Positions 10,101-22,306 are shown, counted from the first letter of the stretch. The stretch is DNA of 64,000 bases from Capillidium heterosporum (GCA_016630905.1 WBMQ01000010.1:992001-1056000); one strand, 5' to 3'. A program made the numbers and translations. The notes: generated by a model not told the origin, from the sequence alone.

Positions 10101-13100
10101 ATGAATTTACCACCAATAAAATCGGAATTGAGCCGGTCGAGCTCGTTGAAGTTGACCAAGTTAAACTTGGATGGACACAGCTGTACGACCTGCAACTTGA
10201 CGTTAATTGAAAAATTGAAATCGAACCCAAGTATCGACCCCAACTCTATCAACTTGGAAGTTTTGGGCCAAATTCAATTTTTACACGATGACATGGATCT
10301 AGAGAGTTTAATTGAAGGCATAGAGGAGTTGGGTTATAAGGCTGAAATCCTATCGACCCAGTCAATAATTACAGCCAGCTACGACAAATATGATTCTTTA
10401 CCCAAGGACTCATTTGCAAGTTCCAAAAAGCTGTTGGACTTTAGTGGAACTTTCCATCCCAACCATCTGATTTTAAAGGGGGCTACCAGTGATAACACTA
10501 TCGACTTAAGCCAGACCGTACAACTCAAAGTGGAAGGCATGACTTGTTCGGCGTGCGTCAATACTATCGAAACTGCGCTTTTAAACCACCCTGCCGTACT
10601 CAAGGTTCAGATTCAACTACTACTTGGTAGGGCCACTGTCGAATTCCTACCGAGCCAGCTAGGTATCCGACAGCTATTAATTATGATTGATGAGCTTGGG
10701 TATCCCGCCGAATTGATCGTTGACGACACTTCCGACAATCATTTTCTGTTAACCAAGTTCGAGAAGGAGCGTAGTCAACTGTGGTTCCAGTTCTGCCTTG
10801 GACTTATCTTCGTAATACCTAGTTTCATAATCGATATGGTGATAGGTATGTTTTTACCGAGGACTAATGAAGCCGTCATAGCATTGTTTGTTAAACCCTT
10901 TTTGGTCGATGGGTTGACATTGGGTTCCTTATTGAGTGCAATGGTGGGTACTGGAGCCTTCTTGGTATTGGGTGCACCGTTCTTCAAGCGGGCTTTCAAG
11001 AGTTTGAGATATACGCGATCGATCAATATGGACACTTTAGTTAGTCTGGGTGCTTTGATTGCCTACGTGACATCATTGACTCTCGTCATAACGAACATCG
11101 GCCATAGAGGTGAAAGCGATATGATTATGACCTCCTTCGAGGTTATATCATTCCTATTCACCTTCTTACTGCTGGGCAAGTACTTGGAAACAATCAGCAA
11201 GCAGCGTACCTTGAAGTTTATCACCGAGCTGTTGAGCCTGAATCGAGTCACTGCCAGATTAATCCACAATGATGGTACGGAAGAGGAGCTAGATGTCCGC
11301 TTAGTTCAAGGTAGTTTATTTTGATTTGGATTGATTTTAATGCTATATTTAGTGGATGATATGTTGCGAGTCAACGCCGGTGAGAAGATCCCTTGTGACG
11401 GTAATTAAAATCATATTTATATCTAAACTGACTGAATTTAGGTGTTTTGATCGAAGGAAGCACGAGTGTCGATGAGTCAATGTTGACGGGTGAATCCATC
11501 CCAGTCACCAAGCAACCTTCAAGCCAACTTATTGGAGGGTCCATCAACCTGACCTCTTCTATTGTGATGCAGGCGACTCGGGTTGGCCAAAACACGGTGC
11601 TGAACCAGATCGTGACATTAGCCCAGAACGCCCAAGCTTGTAAGGCTGACATTGAAGTGCTGGCCGATAAACTGGCTTCTCGATTTGCTCCTGTTGTAAT
11701 CATGTTCGCGTTACTTACCATTCTCATTTGGCTAATTTTGGGATGGACACACCATATCAATCCAGCTTGGCTACCTCATGGCTATACAAATGCCACCTTT
11801 GCTATTTTCAACGGAGTTTCCGCTTTAATTATCGCCTGCCCCTGCGCTCTTGGTCTGGCGTCGCCTACAGCGGTCATGGTCGGTACCGGATTGGCAGCTA
11901 AATATGGATTGATTCGTGCGAGGTGGTGGTAGGAGTTTGGAGGTAGCTCGAAGAGTTGACGTCGTTGTTTTCGACAAGACAGGGACCTTGACTGAAGGTC
12001 ATCCTATCATCACCGACGTAAAACTGGAGCCCAAATCGGAAAGCGACAGTCACCCCATCGACGAGATCAGTCTCTGGAGATCAATCGTAGAGTTGGAAAC
12101 CAAATCTAACCACCCCATGGCTCGTGCTGTAGCCAACTACGCCACCACCGCCCTAGCTCTATCTGGACACGACCAAGCTTACTTAACCCAACTCAAGCTC
12201 GTCCATTTTGAGGAGATCCCCGGTCTTGGTATCGTCGGGAAACTGCTTATTGAAGCTGAACCTGGAGGCTCCGTATACGAAATTGAACTCCTGGTCGGTA
12301 GCCAAGCTCTTTTGAAGAAGTACAGGGTCAAGATTAATAGGAACTGGCGGGCGATTGTTGACGCCTGGAATCAGGCTGGTAAGTCGGTAGCTTACGTGGC
12401 GAGCGTCGGTGGTAAAGTCCTCGGTGCGTTAGCGGCCGAGGATGCCGTACGTCCAGATGGTATCAACTTAATCAACGGACTCAAAGCCCAGGGTATTGAG
12501 GTGTGGATGCTGACTGGTGATCGCCTGCAGCCTGCGCAGAAATTAGGGAAGCGGTTGGGTATCGACAACGTAATCGCTGGTGTATTACCCGATGAAAAAG
12601 GGGAACGAGTCAAATGGCTTCAAACTAGGAATCGTAAGATCGACCGTAAATCCTGTTTCGGAACTAAGACACAACGTTCCATCGTAGCTATGGTTGGAGG
12701 TAAAGCTTTGGTATTATTTGCTTGTGTTAAAATTTCGATAGATGGCATTAACGATTCTGTGGCTTTGGCTCAGGCTGACCTTGGGTAAATTTTAACTTCA
12801 GCTAACAGAGTACTAATTTAAAATTTTAGCATCGCTATGGGCCAAGGTACCGACCTTGCTCTCAATACTGCCGATTGTATATTGCTGCGATCCCAACTTC
12901 TAGATATTCTTACATTGCTCGAGATTTCCAACGCCACCTACCGACGTATTCAATTCAACTTCATGTGGGCCTTTGGATATAACTTTCTAGCTCTACCACT
13001 TGCAGCTGGTTTGACTTACCCATTGTTTGGTGGTGGTTTACCTCCCTTCTTAGCCGGCCTATTAATGGTAGTTTCCAGCCTGTCCGTCATGATTTCATCC

Positions 13101-13274
13101 ATCCTATTGGGGTTGACTTTCAGACCTAAAGGGAACCGTAGCAGAGAGCCTGAAAGAAAAGGCTTCAGTAAAGGGATTGAGTTTCCCGAACTGGCATTCA
13201 AAGTTAGAGAGAAGATGAAGACGAGTAGTATTGCTAATCTACAAGTCGATTTGGGATATATGAAGTTACGCTGA
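10101..13274 (+). CDS. CCC2: Copper-transporting P1B-type ATPase (CCC2/ATP7)
   Basis: Exons 10101-11310, 11353-11400, 11442-12699, 12742-12784 and 12830-13274, with introns of 41-45 bases, give about 1000 residues. There are two N-terminal heavy-metal domains: GHSCTTC (Cys28/Cys31) and GMTCSAC (Cys149/Cys152). Then come the phosphatase loop TGES, the membrane copper site CPC (IIACPCALGLASPTA), the phosphorylation site DKTGT, the SNHP histidine motif, MLTGDR and GDGINDS; the last spans the fourth junction. The enzyme pumps Cu(I) into the late Golgi for multicopper oxidases. There is one extra base near 11916-11920, just after AAKYGLI, where the family has an RGG motif. Without it the frame hits a stop at 11930. 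All other motifs are intact, so I think the gene is functional and the break is a sequence error or a very recent mutation. Confidence 0.9.
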
Positions 13275-13479
13275 TTGGGTTTAAGTTGGTGGATATATGC
13301 TTCACAACGTACTTACCAACTTTTATTGAATGCTTGACTCCTTTGATATTACCATCTACCAGCCATTGCAAATATTTTCTAGAATTAATAAATGTATATA
13401 AATAAATTATACATTACATATTAACATGCATTTTAGTCGATACAACATATTCAAAACTATAATACTAACTTTATTCAAC

Positions 13480-15196
13480 CTACTTTCTAGTTTTAAAGTT
13501 AAGCTCCAAGTTCCTAGGAGAGATGAGCTCAATCACCGACAGCTTCAACGGAGTCTTTGGCTTATTTGCCGGCCACTCGATTACGAATTTTTTTAAGATT
13601 TTAACCATTGTAACCTTCTGTTCTAATAGGGTTAAGCTAATTCCCATACCTACAAAAGAAGATATTAGTCCCAACCTCGTCTTACAAAACTTACATTGTC
13701 TAGCTCCGGTAGTTGAAAGGATGCCAATTCAAACTGTTCCTTTCATCATTCTCCTTGTCAAATCGCGAAGGTTGGAATACATCCGGAGAATCCCAGTACA
13801 ATTTATCGCGGTGGGCGTGGAAGAAGTACTGTTGAACGTAGGTCTTAGGGGGGATCTTATAGCCTTGGAACTCGACCTGCTTGTCAGTGCTGATAATCTC
13901 TCGAAACACGTTGTTGGCAACTGGGGGATACAACCTCAAATTTTCTTTGATAACCTGATGAAGATAGGGGATTTTATTGACATCCTCTTCGGTGAATATG
14001 CTGATGTCGGAATCGGGAATAACTTTGTCGATTTCGTCGCGTAGTTTAGCTTGAATTTCCTAGTGTTTGATAAGAAAAATGTAGGTGCAATCATTTACCG
14101 GGTATAGGGCAAGGTGATAGAGTAGGCAGGATATAGCCATGGCAGTGGTATCATGCCCAGCTACAAATAGCATCTTGAACGTCCACTACCAAGTCAGTAT
14201 TAAATCCATCAAAAATCCTACCTTCAACTCCTTATCAGAAAGCTTTTTGGCCGAGGTGTCGTTAGAAAGCTCGTTGTAGTATACCATAGCCGACAAAGCG
14301 TCATTGTCGGGATCAACCTTGTTTTCTAAAAGAGCGGCCCGCTTATTCTTGATGTAGTGGTCCAGTAAAGCGTCGAACTGATTGACCCGATCCAGAGCGT
14401 TCTTGCGGAACCTATCCAAGAAGGGGAAGATGACGTATAGTGGTTTATTGACCTCTAAGGTGGCAAACTCGTACAATTCATTTTCTCTGCTCGTACTATC
14501 CAACTCCAAAGCCTGCAAATCTTTAGTACATAACGTAGTGCAGCGTTACCTTAAACTCGACATCAAACAAGGTCTTGCCTAAGATATCCAGCGTCAACCT
14601 AACTGTTGGTAAGATGCTATACAGATAAGTACCTCTCATTCCAATAGTGTACGTTTACAGGGCCCCGAGTTGCAGCTACCTCCAGGCTTTCAACGAGCTT
14701 ATTTACCGAGTCCTTAATGGGTTCGATGTTCCACTTCTTTTGGAAGAACTGGTTTATGACCCTACGGTGCCGACGCCAGTCGTCCTGATTGGAGTACACG
14801 ATATTGTCCCCATAAAACTCGCTAACCGTTATACCAGGTAGCATCTTGGTCAGAAGAACCTTGGAGAACGTCGTCAAGTTGGTTGCTACCTGCTTGATAT
14901 CTTCGGTTCGGCCTAGGCTTACGATCCATCGGTCTATCTTCCATGCCTAAAATATGGGTTATAAAGGTGCGTTGCTATGCTGCTTTTACTAAGACTAGAC
15001 CGTGCTCATTCAAGATATCTTTCTCGATCAAATTGTACTTTTCATCAAAGGACATACCCATGACTAAAGCATAGAGAGAAAGCCAGAAGTTGGCCCTAGG
15101 TAGGTGTTGTAACTCTTTGGGTGGGGTCGACAACTTCCAAAATCCTAAACCTACTAGCGTCACTACTACTAAAATCAAATGGAATATTGAAAACAT
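13480..15196 (-). CDS. Cytochrome P450 monooxygenase
   Basis: Seven exons on the minus strand (15196-14990, 14946-14633, 14598-14550, 14512-14222, 14185-14099, 14059-13695, 13649-13480) with introns of 34-45 bases give about 493 residues. The N-terminus MFSIFHLILVVVTLVGLGFW is a membrane anchor. The I-helix oxygen motif is AGHDTT, the K-helix ExxR is ENLR, and PSRF is the meander motif. The heme signature reads FNYGARQCMG, fitting FxxGxRxCxG, but only if one extra C at 13708-13709 is ignored; as written the frame reaches TAG three codons later. The heme-ligand Cys codon is split by the last intron. Such enzymes hydroxylate lipids or xenobiotics at the ER; the subfamily and substrate are not determinable. 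It converges with CCC2, 205 bases away. Confidence 0.88.
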
Positions 15197-16739
15197 AAGT
15201 TCGATGTCAAGAGAGATTATCTTTAATTGTATACTCAAACTTGCCTTTATAATTGTATTTGGTGGAGCTTTTTGAAGGGGTATGTATGGTCACACTTCCT
15301 TATAATTATATTTTTGGAATTATCTCGCTATTGGGATCAATATTTTAGTCCTGTATTTAGTATTAATGGCTTGGTCTTATTATGGGAGCTGGTATATTTT
15401 GGATTGGAAGTTCGGATATTCTATATGAAGATAGAATGGAAATTTTCGATATATGGAGAGCGCTTATTGAAAGGTAACAATTAAGATATCCTAGTGTATA
15501 TCTCGATAGTGGAATTTTTGAAGTTTATAGGGTATATAAGAAACGTTCAAATCAGGTTGCTAGTGTTTAAAAGTGCCTTATATACTTTATTCCTAGCAAA
15601 GCATCCATCAATTCCAAATTGAAAGGAACCAGGTTTTTGTTAGGGTTGATGACTGATAATGGACTACCATTGACAGGAAACATATCTACACTATATTCTT
15701 TTAAAACATATATATTGGTATATTAAATAGTTTACGTTAGATTCTACAAACATATACCATATTATTCTAGAATACAATGGTCACTGAATATAGAAAGCAT
15801 CAAACAATAATGGTTAGTATTCAGCAAGACCACCAGCAACATTTAAAGTGGCTGATATTTTTTAAAAACCTGTTTTGATATATAAAAATCGTTCGATGTT
15901 TCCAGAAGGTATAGTATTTGAAGCTTTGGTTTTCTGTCTTGTGGATATTTTTTACACTCAAAAAACTGATGCCAAAATGGCTACAGCTGTATCCACAAAC
16001 TCAAGTAGAAAATCCTTAGTCGTAAGTTAGAATTCTAAACAGGTTCTAAGTAATGCTGATAGAGCTCCACATTTTTATAAGCTATTTAGATGCTAACTTG
16101 TATCCTTAATACATGTAACTAAAGTACACATATATGAGACAATTTTTAGAAAAGGTTTAAAATATATCGTGCTGAATAGTATGCAAATAAATAAAAGGTA
16201 TTGTAGAGGTAGCTTTGACGATGTGGAATACATGTGCTTTATATAAAACTGATGCGTAAATGTATATAAATTAGTTTACATTTCAGTGCAAAATTATCTA
16301 AGGTAATAAGAGCTATAGCTGTAAATGAAGCGGATCTACCAAAGCTTTGCAGCCCAATATCAAAGCCTTTCAGCGTACTTGAAAAGACAAGCTTTCAAAT
16401 AGAGTAAAGTAGATGTAAAGAGTGTTTATCAATTAGCAAATTAGTATGCCTATACTTGAACCTAACACTACAAACCAACCCCTATCTATATTTTGGCACC
16501 ACTTGGCAAAATAAACTATCGAAAATACTTCACCCCCATGGGTGGGCTATCTAACTAATAAACTTCATTCATGAGGTGACTTGGACAAATAACTTTCTAG
16601 ATTTGATGGAAGCCAATTTGATATATTTGACAGGACAATTGCCTTTTGAGAACATTCCCAAACTTATAAACCAAACTTACAAAAGTTTCATCTCAATTTC
16701 AGATAAGTAGATCAACCACCACCTACATAAAGAAATAAG
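15197..16739. other. Intergenic, AT-rich, no gene seen
   Basis: 1.5 kb between the divergent P450 and SFT2 genes. The open stretch 15227-15484 overlaps the P450 start and shows no domain. I see nothing else. Confidence 0.55.
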
Positions 16740-17477
16740 ATGCCGCTATTCGAACAGGACAGTAGTGTCGCTTTAACTGAGAATCCATGTGCCTGCATGT
16801 CGTTGACTTGGGAGCAACGCATGTACGGCTTTATCATCTGTTTCACCATTGGTTTTATCTTGTCGATTATAGTACATTTAGCTAAAGTAAACAGTTCACT
16901 AAATTTTCTTTTATTAGGGTGTAGTCAATGTACTTTTATCTAACTTTGTAGGGTTCGGTATCCTCTACTCCTTGGGAAATGTGTTGGCAATTTTGAGGTA
17001 ATTTTTATAAAAGTTTGAAATTGATTTTGGTGCAGCTCCATGTTCTTAATAGGCCCAGCTCGTCAACTCAAGATGATGACTTCACCTGGTAGCCTATTGT
17101 ATATTGTGGAAATTTATTTATATTTTTTAAATAGTTCGGTTGACTGCCTTTTTAATCTATATAGCAATGATAATCTTGACGTTGTTCGTTGCTTTCTATG
17201 TAAGTAGAGATAGAAATTATCCACCTTCATGTTTGTATTAATGTTTTAAATTTTTATAGTCGCGGATATTCGTCACTACTTTGATCTTTGCCATTTTACA
17301 GTTCTTGGCTCTACTTTGGTACTGGTAAGTCTACTTTAATTGGAATTTTGTACTAACTGAATCTTTTAGCGCCAGCTACATTCCTTTTGCCAGGTAACTT
17401 GTATTGTTGGTTTCTGTAGTTGACTTTTTTATTCCATTAGGAGATTTATCTCAAACCTACTAGGCATATCTAGTTAA
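16740..17477 (+). CDS. SFT2: SFT2-like Golgi vesicle-transport protein
   Basis: Seven exons (16740-16871, 16918-16997, 17036-17088, 17135-17199, 17260-17324, 17370-17393, 17441-17477) give 151 residues. Introns are 38-60 bases and the smallest exon is 24 bases. There are four hydrophobic segments: YGFIICFTIGFILSII, FGILYSLGNVLAILS, LTAFLIYIAMIILTLFVAF and LIFAILQFLALLWY. The family-defining stretches GPARQLKMM and SYIPFAR are present (GPxxQLKxM and SYIPFAR in SFT2/SFT2D). SFT2 is a tetraspanning Golgi protein that aids fusion of endosome-derived vesicles. The N-terminal cytosolic part is short compared with yeast Sft2. The frame is intact across all six introns, which supports the exon model. 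Confidence 0.88.
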
Positions 17478-17582
17478 TATTTTAAAACTAATGTTAAAAG
17501 TACACCAACTTTGATATTCACACCAATAAATATATATTGAAACATTCTGCTAGTGGTTCACAAAATTAGTAAATACTTTATT

Positions 17583-18548
17583 CTATTTTTTAATTTCGTT
17601 GACTTTGTCGTTTACACATTGGTCGATCCACTTACAGGCACTGTCGGTTAGTTGCTGCACCTGATTTCAAATAAAAGTTAGCATTTCTTATATAAAGTTC
17701 AAAGCCAAATGTACCTCCTTTTCAGCATCTTTAATAGCGTCGGTTGATACTCCACTACCTTTCTTCTTGTTAGAAGCCAGCTTTTTCATAATATCATGAC
17801 GACAGTTTCGTACGCTGACTTTACTCTTTTCACCGAGACTTTGGATCTGCTTTATCAGCTGGTTGCGTGTATCAGCCGTCAGCCTAATAATATATTATTT
17901 TAGTTTTAAAAGTAAAATTTTCAAATAAGTTACTTTGGAATGGGCACTTTAAGTTTGCCATTTTCGGCAGTAGGATTTAAGTTCAAGTTGGCGTTTTGAA
18001 TAGCCTTTTCAACTGCTTTCATCAGCTAAAGTAGCCTTAAGTTAAACAAAGTTGAAATGGTGCTTGCATTTACCTTGGGTTCGAAGACAGCGACATATAG
18101 GTTCTGATTGTCTTTGATGGAAACCTGGGCAACCTTCTTGAGGGGTAAAATACCGCCGTACTCATCACCAGCATCGACAACAATCGTATCCAAAATAGCT
18201 TTAAATATAAATATGTGTAAGATTAATGAATATAGTACCTGGGTTAGCACGACCTAACTTCAAGCTGTTCAGCTCCTGCTGCAACCTATCCTTACAACTT
18301 TCGAATTTAGGTTGGCATTCCTTGATGTCAAAATCAAACTCCTTCTTGTCACTTGAGTCTTCTGGCTCTTCTACATTTTTACCACCTTTGACCTTACGTT
18401 TGCTGGCAAAAAACCTGGAATGGTGTTGTAAGTAGACATTGGAGCTAAGTTGACTAAATTTTAAGTTGGAGTTAGGGCTGAGCCTTGTGAAGCTAGATGA
18501 AGTTATACTTCTCAGAAGTCGGACGTTAAATTTTAAAGGGTTGTACAT
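17583..18548 (-). CDS. RRF1: Mitochondrial ribosome recycling factor
   Basis: Five exons on the minus strand (18548-18239, 18198-18074, 18025-17934, 17883-17715, 17660-17583), introns 40-54 bases, 257 residues. The first ~50 residues are Arg/Ser-rich with few acids, a likely mitochondrial presequence (..RFFASKRK). Then come the RRF core signatures: LNSLKLGRANP (LxxLRTGRAxP), DAGDEYGGILPL, IPKLTADTRNQL and RNCRHDIMKKL (VRNIRRDA in bacteria). RRF splits post-termination ribosomes with EF-G2. The length is normal and the frame intact. It converges with SFT2 with about 105 bases between stops. Confidence 0.9.
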
Positions 18549-19724
18549 TCTACTTGCAAGTCTACCAAGATAGATGGGTTTTTAAATTTTTGTTGATTCT
18601 TGAGTCTAGAAATTTTGTTTCAAGCTTTGAAACCTGGCTTAAATGTAGAATGGCATCAGGATTCAAATATAAATTGAAACTGTTTTAAAACTTTGATTAG
18701 CACTATTTGGATCCTAAAAGTACAAATAGTATACTATTTATTGGAATAGAATTATTTACATATTTTGCTTATTTTAAGGCATTATTACTGTACAAAATTT
18801 TACTACATATAAGTGCTTTAAATTAAAAAGAAATACCATTACTGTAGATAGTAGTATAAGTAGATATATACTTGTAAAGTATTGATGGCAGGTAAATTTT
18901 ATTACTAAATTCATTTTATAGAATGAGCCCTATTTTATATTGGCTCAGTATAAACGTGTATTTGTTTAGCAGCTCCAGAACTTGAATAGTGGGATTTTGT
19001 AAAGAGCATATAGTTCATAGAAAGCTTTGATTGTATTACGGGTGATGTTTGTGAGTCGTCCACAACTCAGCTTGAAATATATCGAAAACTTTATATCAAA
19101 ATTATAGTCCATATATAATAGTCTGTTTTCTTACTCAAATACCCTCTGTTTAAAATGTCGAGTTTTATCGGTTTGAGCATCCTGAAATATATTGAATGCA
19201 TGTTGAGATAAATATGTGGGCTTTATCTCAGGAATAGAATTACTGTTTTAACTGTATTGAATTGATTTGTTCTTATATTTAGCATCCGTTAATTAGTGTT
19301 CACCGATATCTCAGTGTGAGTATACGTAGTATATATGTATAAGCAGATATGTTGTGAGCATCGTAACTATAACTATACATCAGCTTTCAATATATTATAT
19401 GCATAATATCCAAAAAATAAGGCTATGCTAACAAAAATGTACTTTATTGAAAGCCATCTACTATTCTGTTTAGACACTATGAGCGAGTTTTTACAATTTA
19501 ACTTGTAAAAGCTCACCTTTAAATTATGAACAGATCAACTCCATCCTAAAAAACCCACATTACATTAAAGAATTTCTTGTATATTTAGAAAGATGTAATA
19601 CATGATCTATATTTTATTTTATAAAAATCAAACTATATAATAAAAGGGTTACCCAGAAAAAGATAAAGTAATAGCGATAGTAAAAATATAAATAGTTTAT
19701 TTCAATTTAGAATTTACAAATTTC
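18549..19724. other. Intergenic, AT-rich, no gene seen
   Basis: 1.2 kb of AT-rich sequence with many stops on both strands. No domain, RNA or repeat recognised. It contains the promoter of RRF1 and the 3' flank of the secreted-protein gene. Confidence 0.55.
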
Positions 19725-20312
19725 CTAGTATCGTAAAAGAGTTAAGGAGATTACCAAGACCGAAACTATCGACATATAGTTACGACTAGCATTCGACGAA
19801 AGTTCTGATTCAGCACGCGATATAATGGAAGAAACCTTAGAAGTCAACGAGCTTATAGCTCTGCTAGCTTGGCTAGATACGGCTGAAGGGTTAACGCCAG
19901 TAGACTGGGTTACTTGAGAAACTTGGGATGCCAAACTGGAGACACTACTAGCAACTGAGGATAAACTTGAGGCGTCGACGGTAGTAGTAGTAACTGGAAC
20001 TACTGAATTAGGAGTAGGTGATGGTGCTGGTGATGGTGATGGTGAAGGCGCTGGTGACGCACTAGTTACTGGAGTAGCTTGAGAACTTGGATTCTGAGGG
20101 GCCGGAGTCTGGTTGTTGAGGTTGTCTAAAGCGGAACCAACTGGATTGCTGGGGATAGCTTGAGCAAAGGCAGCTACACACTGACCGATACAGGGGAAGT
20201 TGGCAGCGTTACCACATTGGTTTATACAGGCGTTTATTTGGGACTGGACGGCATCATTTTGGCCGTAAACTAAAGTAATGAGTGGGATCGTGAAAAGTAA
20301 GTTGAACTTCAT
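19725..20312 (-). CDS. Small secreted C4 protein with Ser/Pro-rich stalk, probably GPI-anchored
   Basis: Intronless, 195 residues, ATG at 20312. Residues 1-17 form a signal peptide (MKFNLLFTIPLITLVYG, cleavage likely before Gln18). Next is a compact cysteine motif, C29-x3-C33-x7-C41-x3-C45 (NACINQCGN...CIGQC). After residue ~65 there is a Pro/Ser/Ala repeat (SPAPSPSPSPAPSP), then a Ser/Val-rich region, and finally a short hydrophobic tail after SNASRN, consistent with GPI attachment and O-mannosylation. It is probably a cell-wall or plasma-membrane surface protein. Similar short C-x3-C modules occur in secreted proteins of several early-diverging fungi; it is not an 8-cysteine CFEM domain. 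Function unknown. Confidence 0.75.
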   Translation of the reverse strand: MKFNLLFTIPLITLVYGQNDAVQSQINACINQCGNAANFPCIGQCVAAFAQAIPSNPVGSALDNLNNQTPAPQNPSSQATPVTSASPAPSPSPSPAPSPTPNSVVPVTTTTVDASSLSSVASSVSSLASQVSQVTQSTGVNPSAVSSQASRAISSLTSKVSSIISRAESELSSNASRNYMSIVSVLVISLTLLRY

Positions 20313-20357
20313 CTTGGAAATTTTGTAAAGTTTGTAACTTTGGGCTTTTGCTCCAGC

Positions 20358-20367
20358 TTATATAGGC
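20358..20367 (-). promoter_or_regulatory. TATA box of the secreted C4 protein gene
   Basis: Minus-strand CCTATATAAG, about 45-55 bases before the ATG at 20312. TATA-type elements at similar distances occur before the GSH1 copies and the Ser/Thr-rich gene at 46.3 kb. Confidence 0.55.
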
Positions 20368-20498
20368 CTCTCACTTAAGCTTCAATGCGGATTAGATATG
20401 AAAATAGAGCTAACTGCAGGCTTGATTTTAGTATTTGATTGCCAATCCAAACCGAAGTTTTGATAGTGAGGTCAGTTTTCGTAGGCAAATGACACCTA

Positions 20499-20571
20499 CT
20501 CGGTTCAGCAAAACTGAGTGGCTATGCTTGAGTTTAGTTTAAGCATAGGCACTCAGTTTTGTTGAACCGAG
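20499..20571. repeat. Long imperfect inverted repeat (31-base arms)
   Basis: The left arm is 20499-20529 (begins CTCGGTTCAGC) and the right arm 20541-20571. The arms are complementary over 31 positions with two or three mismatches, and the spacer is 11 bases. The repeat lies about 190 bases upstream of the secreted-protein start codon. It could fold as a strong hairpin or cruciform, or be a remnant of a miniature inverted-repeat element. No duplicate copy was noticed in the window. Confidence 0.8.
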
Positions 20572-22290
20572 CAGTACCTTGAAGTTTGGTAAATTACTGG
20601 GTTCAGAGTAGGTAGAGGCAGGTGTACATAATTCATATAAGAAATACTACGTAAGTCATACATTTCCTTCACTACTAATTTCGAACGAGATGATATATTG
20701 ATGCTTTTCATCATTATGCGAAACTTGAGCCTGAATAATGAACTCATCTTTAACTTTTGGTTCCAACCTATCCAAATAATCCTGTAGCTGAAATGAATTT
20801 CAAACTATGAAAAGCCCATCTCTAGCATTGCTAGGATTGATTACAAAGGAGGGATTGGCTATAGTTTTTATAGATCTTTGAAATCTACTGGTAGGCAATG
20901 CTAGGTCGTTCTAAATATTCCTCAAGTAGTGGATTGTTGGATGAGATAGCTCTTGGCATAAGCATTTAATGGCCATTGGCAAAGAGATATAGGATCGATA
21001 GACAAGAATGTTGATCAATGAGTTAGTTTTATAAGTGAAATGAAAGGAAGTAAGATAATCTCTGGTACTTTGAAGAAAAGGATGTATATTTGCATAGATA
21101 ATATCGGTTTTTCTACATACAAATATGCTTTTGACGACTTTATATTGAATACTCCAATCCAACTCACCAAAGTGTTTAGTTTTATAAAAGTGCCTTTCAA
21201 AAATCAATTAAATTCAGGTCAAGAGCTCTATAGGACATCAACCACCGACTTATTGTATTGTAAAGGTAGATAGGCTTGCCTTTTGTTTAGTTAAATTTCA
21301 GAGTATTTTGACTGGCTTAAATACTTTAGAAAAATTGAATTAGAATATCTGATGTAAAGTCATAAAACACAAAGCAATCGAAATAGTCTTCGAAATATAG
21401 AAAATACAATTGCAATAACTCAAACCAAGCCATTTGAATACTTTTCAAAGCACCACTTTTAACATCTTATTGACAAGTTGAGTTTAGCTTTTGATGACAG
21501 GGGTTGATATAGCACAGCTTTGAAAGCAACCCAAAGTTTAATGGATGGATGCTGTGATTGCACACCTAGTTTAAAAGCTTGGTAGCTATATCTATTATCT
21601 ATTGATGTTTTTAAGTATAATGCTCAATTGCTCAATACACCAGTATGCTCTAGATCTATATGGTAACTAATCCCGTCTTCCACTATTGAAGCCGTCCTAA
21701 ATTGTGATTAATTAAGAAAGCAGTAAAAAGCGGAGAGAGTTAATTGGCAAATTTGTATCCGACAATCAAATTCGTGTATCGGGTGCATTTGTTCTCTTGT
21801 TTACTTTATGGAATCGCTTTTTCTTCTTTGAAATAAAAGCACCTGGGTCCGGTGGTTCTATGGGCTCAAGATGCCAGTCAAAACAGGGCAAGCAGTCCTA
21901 CTAGACGTTATTAAATGAAGCATAAGCTAGCCTGTTGTACCTTCAGGAACATCAACCTCTTGATCGGAAAAGTTTCCCAGTATGGGTTTTAAAGAAATTC
22001 CTACTCTGAACCAAACTATATGTCCAAATATTCCTAATAGACACCATCTATTGGTTAGAGATGCTCATCTAGCGAATTAAATTTGAAGTTAGGGACAGCA
22101 AATTTGACTAGACTAGCATTCCTTTACCAAATTAACTTGGACCAATATAACCCAAATAGAGAAGAAACTAATCCCCATTTGACGTTGGGAACTCAGGGAT
22201 TATGAATGTCACCTTCATATTGTGAGCAAATAAGAAACCAAAAGTTATATCGGCCTTTCGAAGTATATAATGATATCCCGTATAAACCTT
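20572..22290. other. Intergenic, AT-rich, no gene seen
   Basis: About 1.7 kb upstream of the first GSH1 gene. Overlapping short open stretches around 20911-21273 on both strands lack any domain or splice support. I see nothing else. Confidence 0.5.
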
Positions 22291-22306
22291 ACGAATAAGT
22301 TTCGGG
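22291..22306 (+). promoter_or_regulatory. Upstream element shared by the two tandem GSH1 promoters
   Basis: A 16-base block beginning ACGAATAAGTTTCGG is identical at 22291-22306 and 26096-26111, about 200-220 bases upstream of each GSH1 start, within otherwise diverged flanks. A second block (GAATAAACTTCA) is also shared further down. They are either remnants of the duplication or retained binding sites. Confidence 0.4.

Noticed and set aside
13523-14044. 173-codon plus-strand open frame over the P450 gene
   Set aside because: It is antisense to P450 exons whose motifs are clear.
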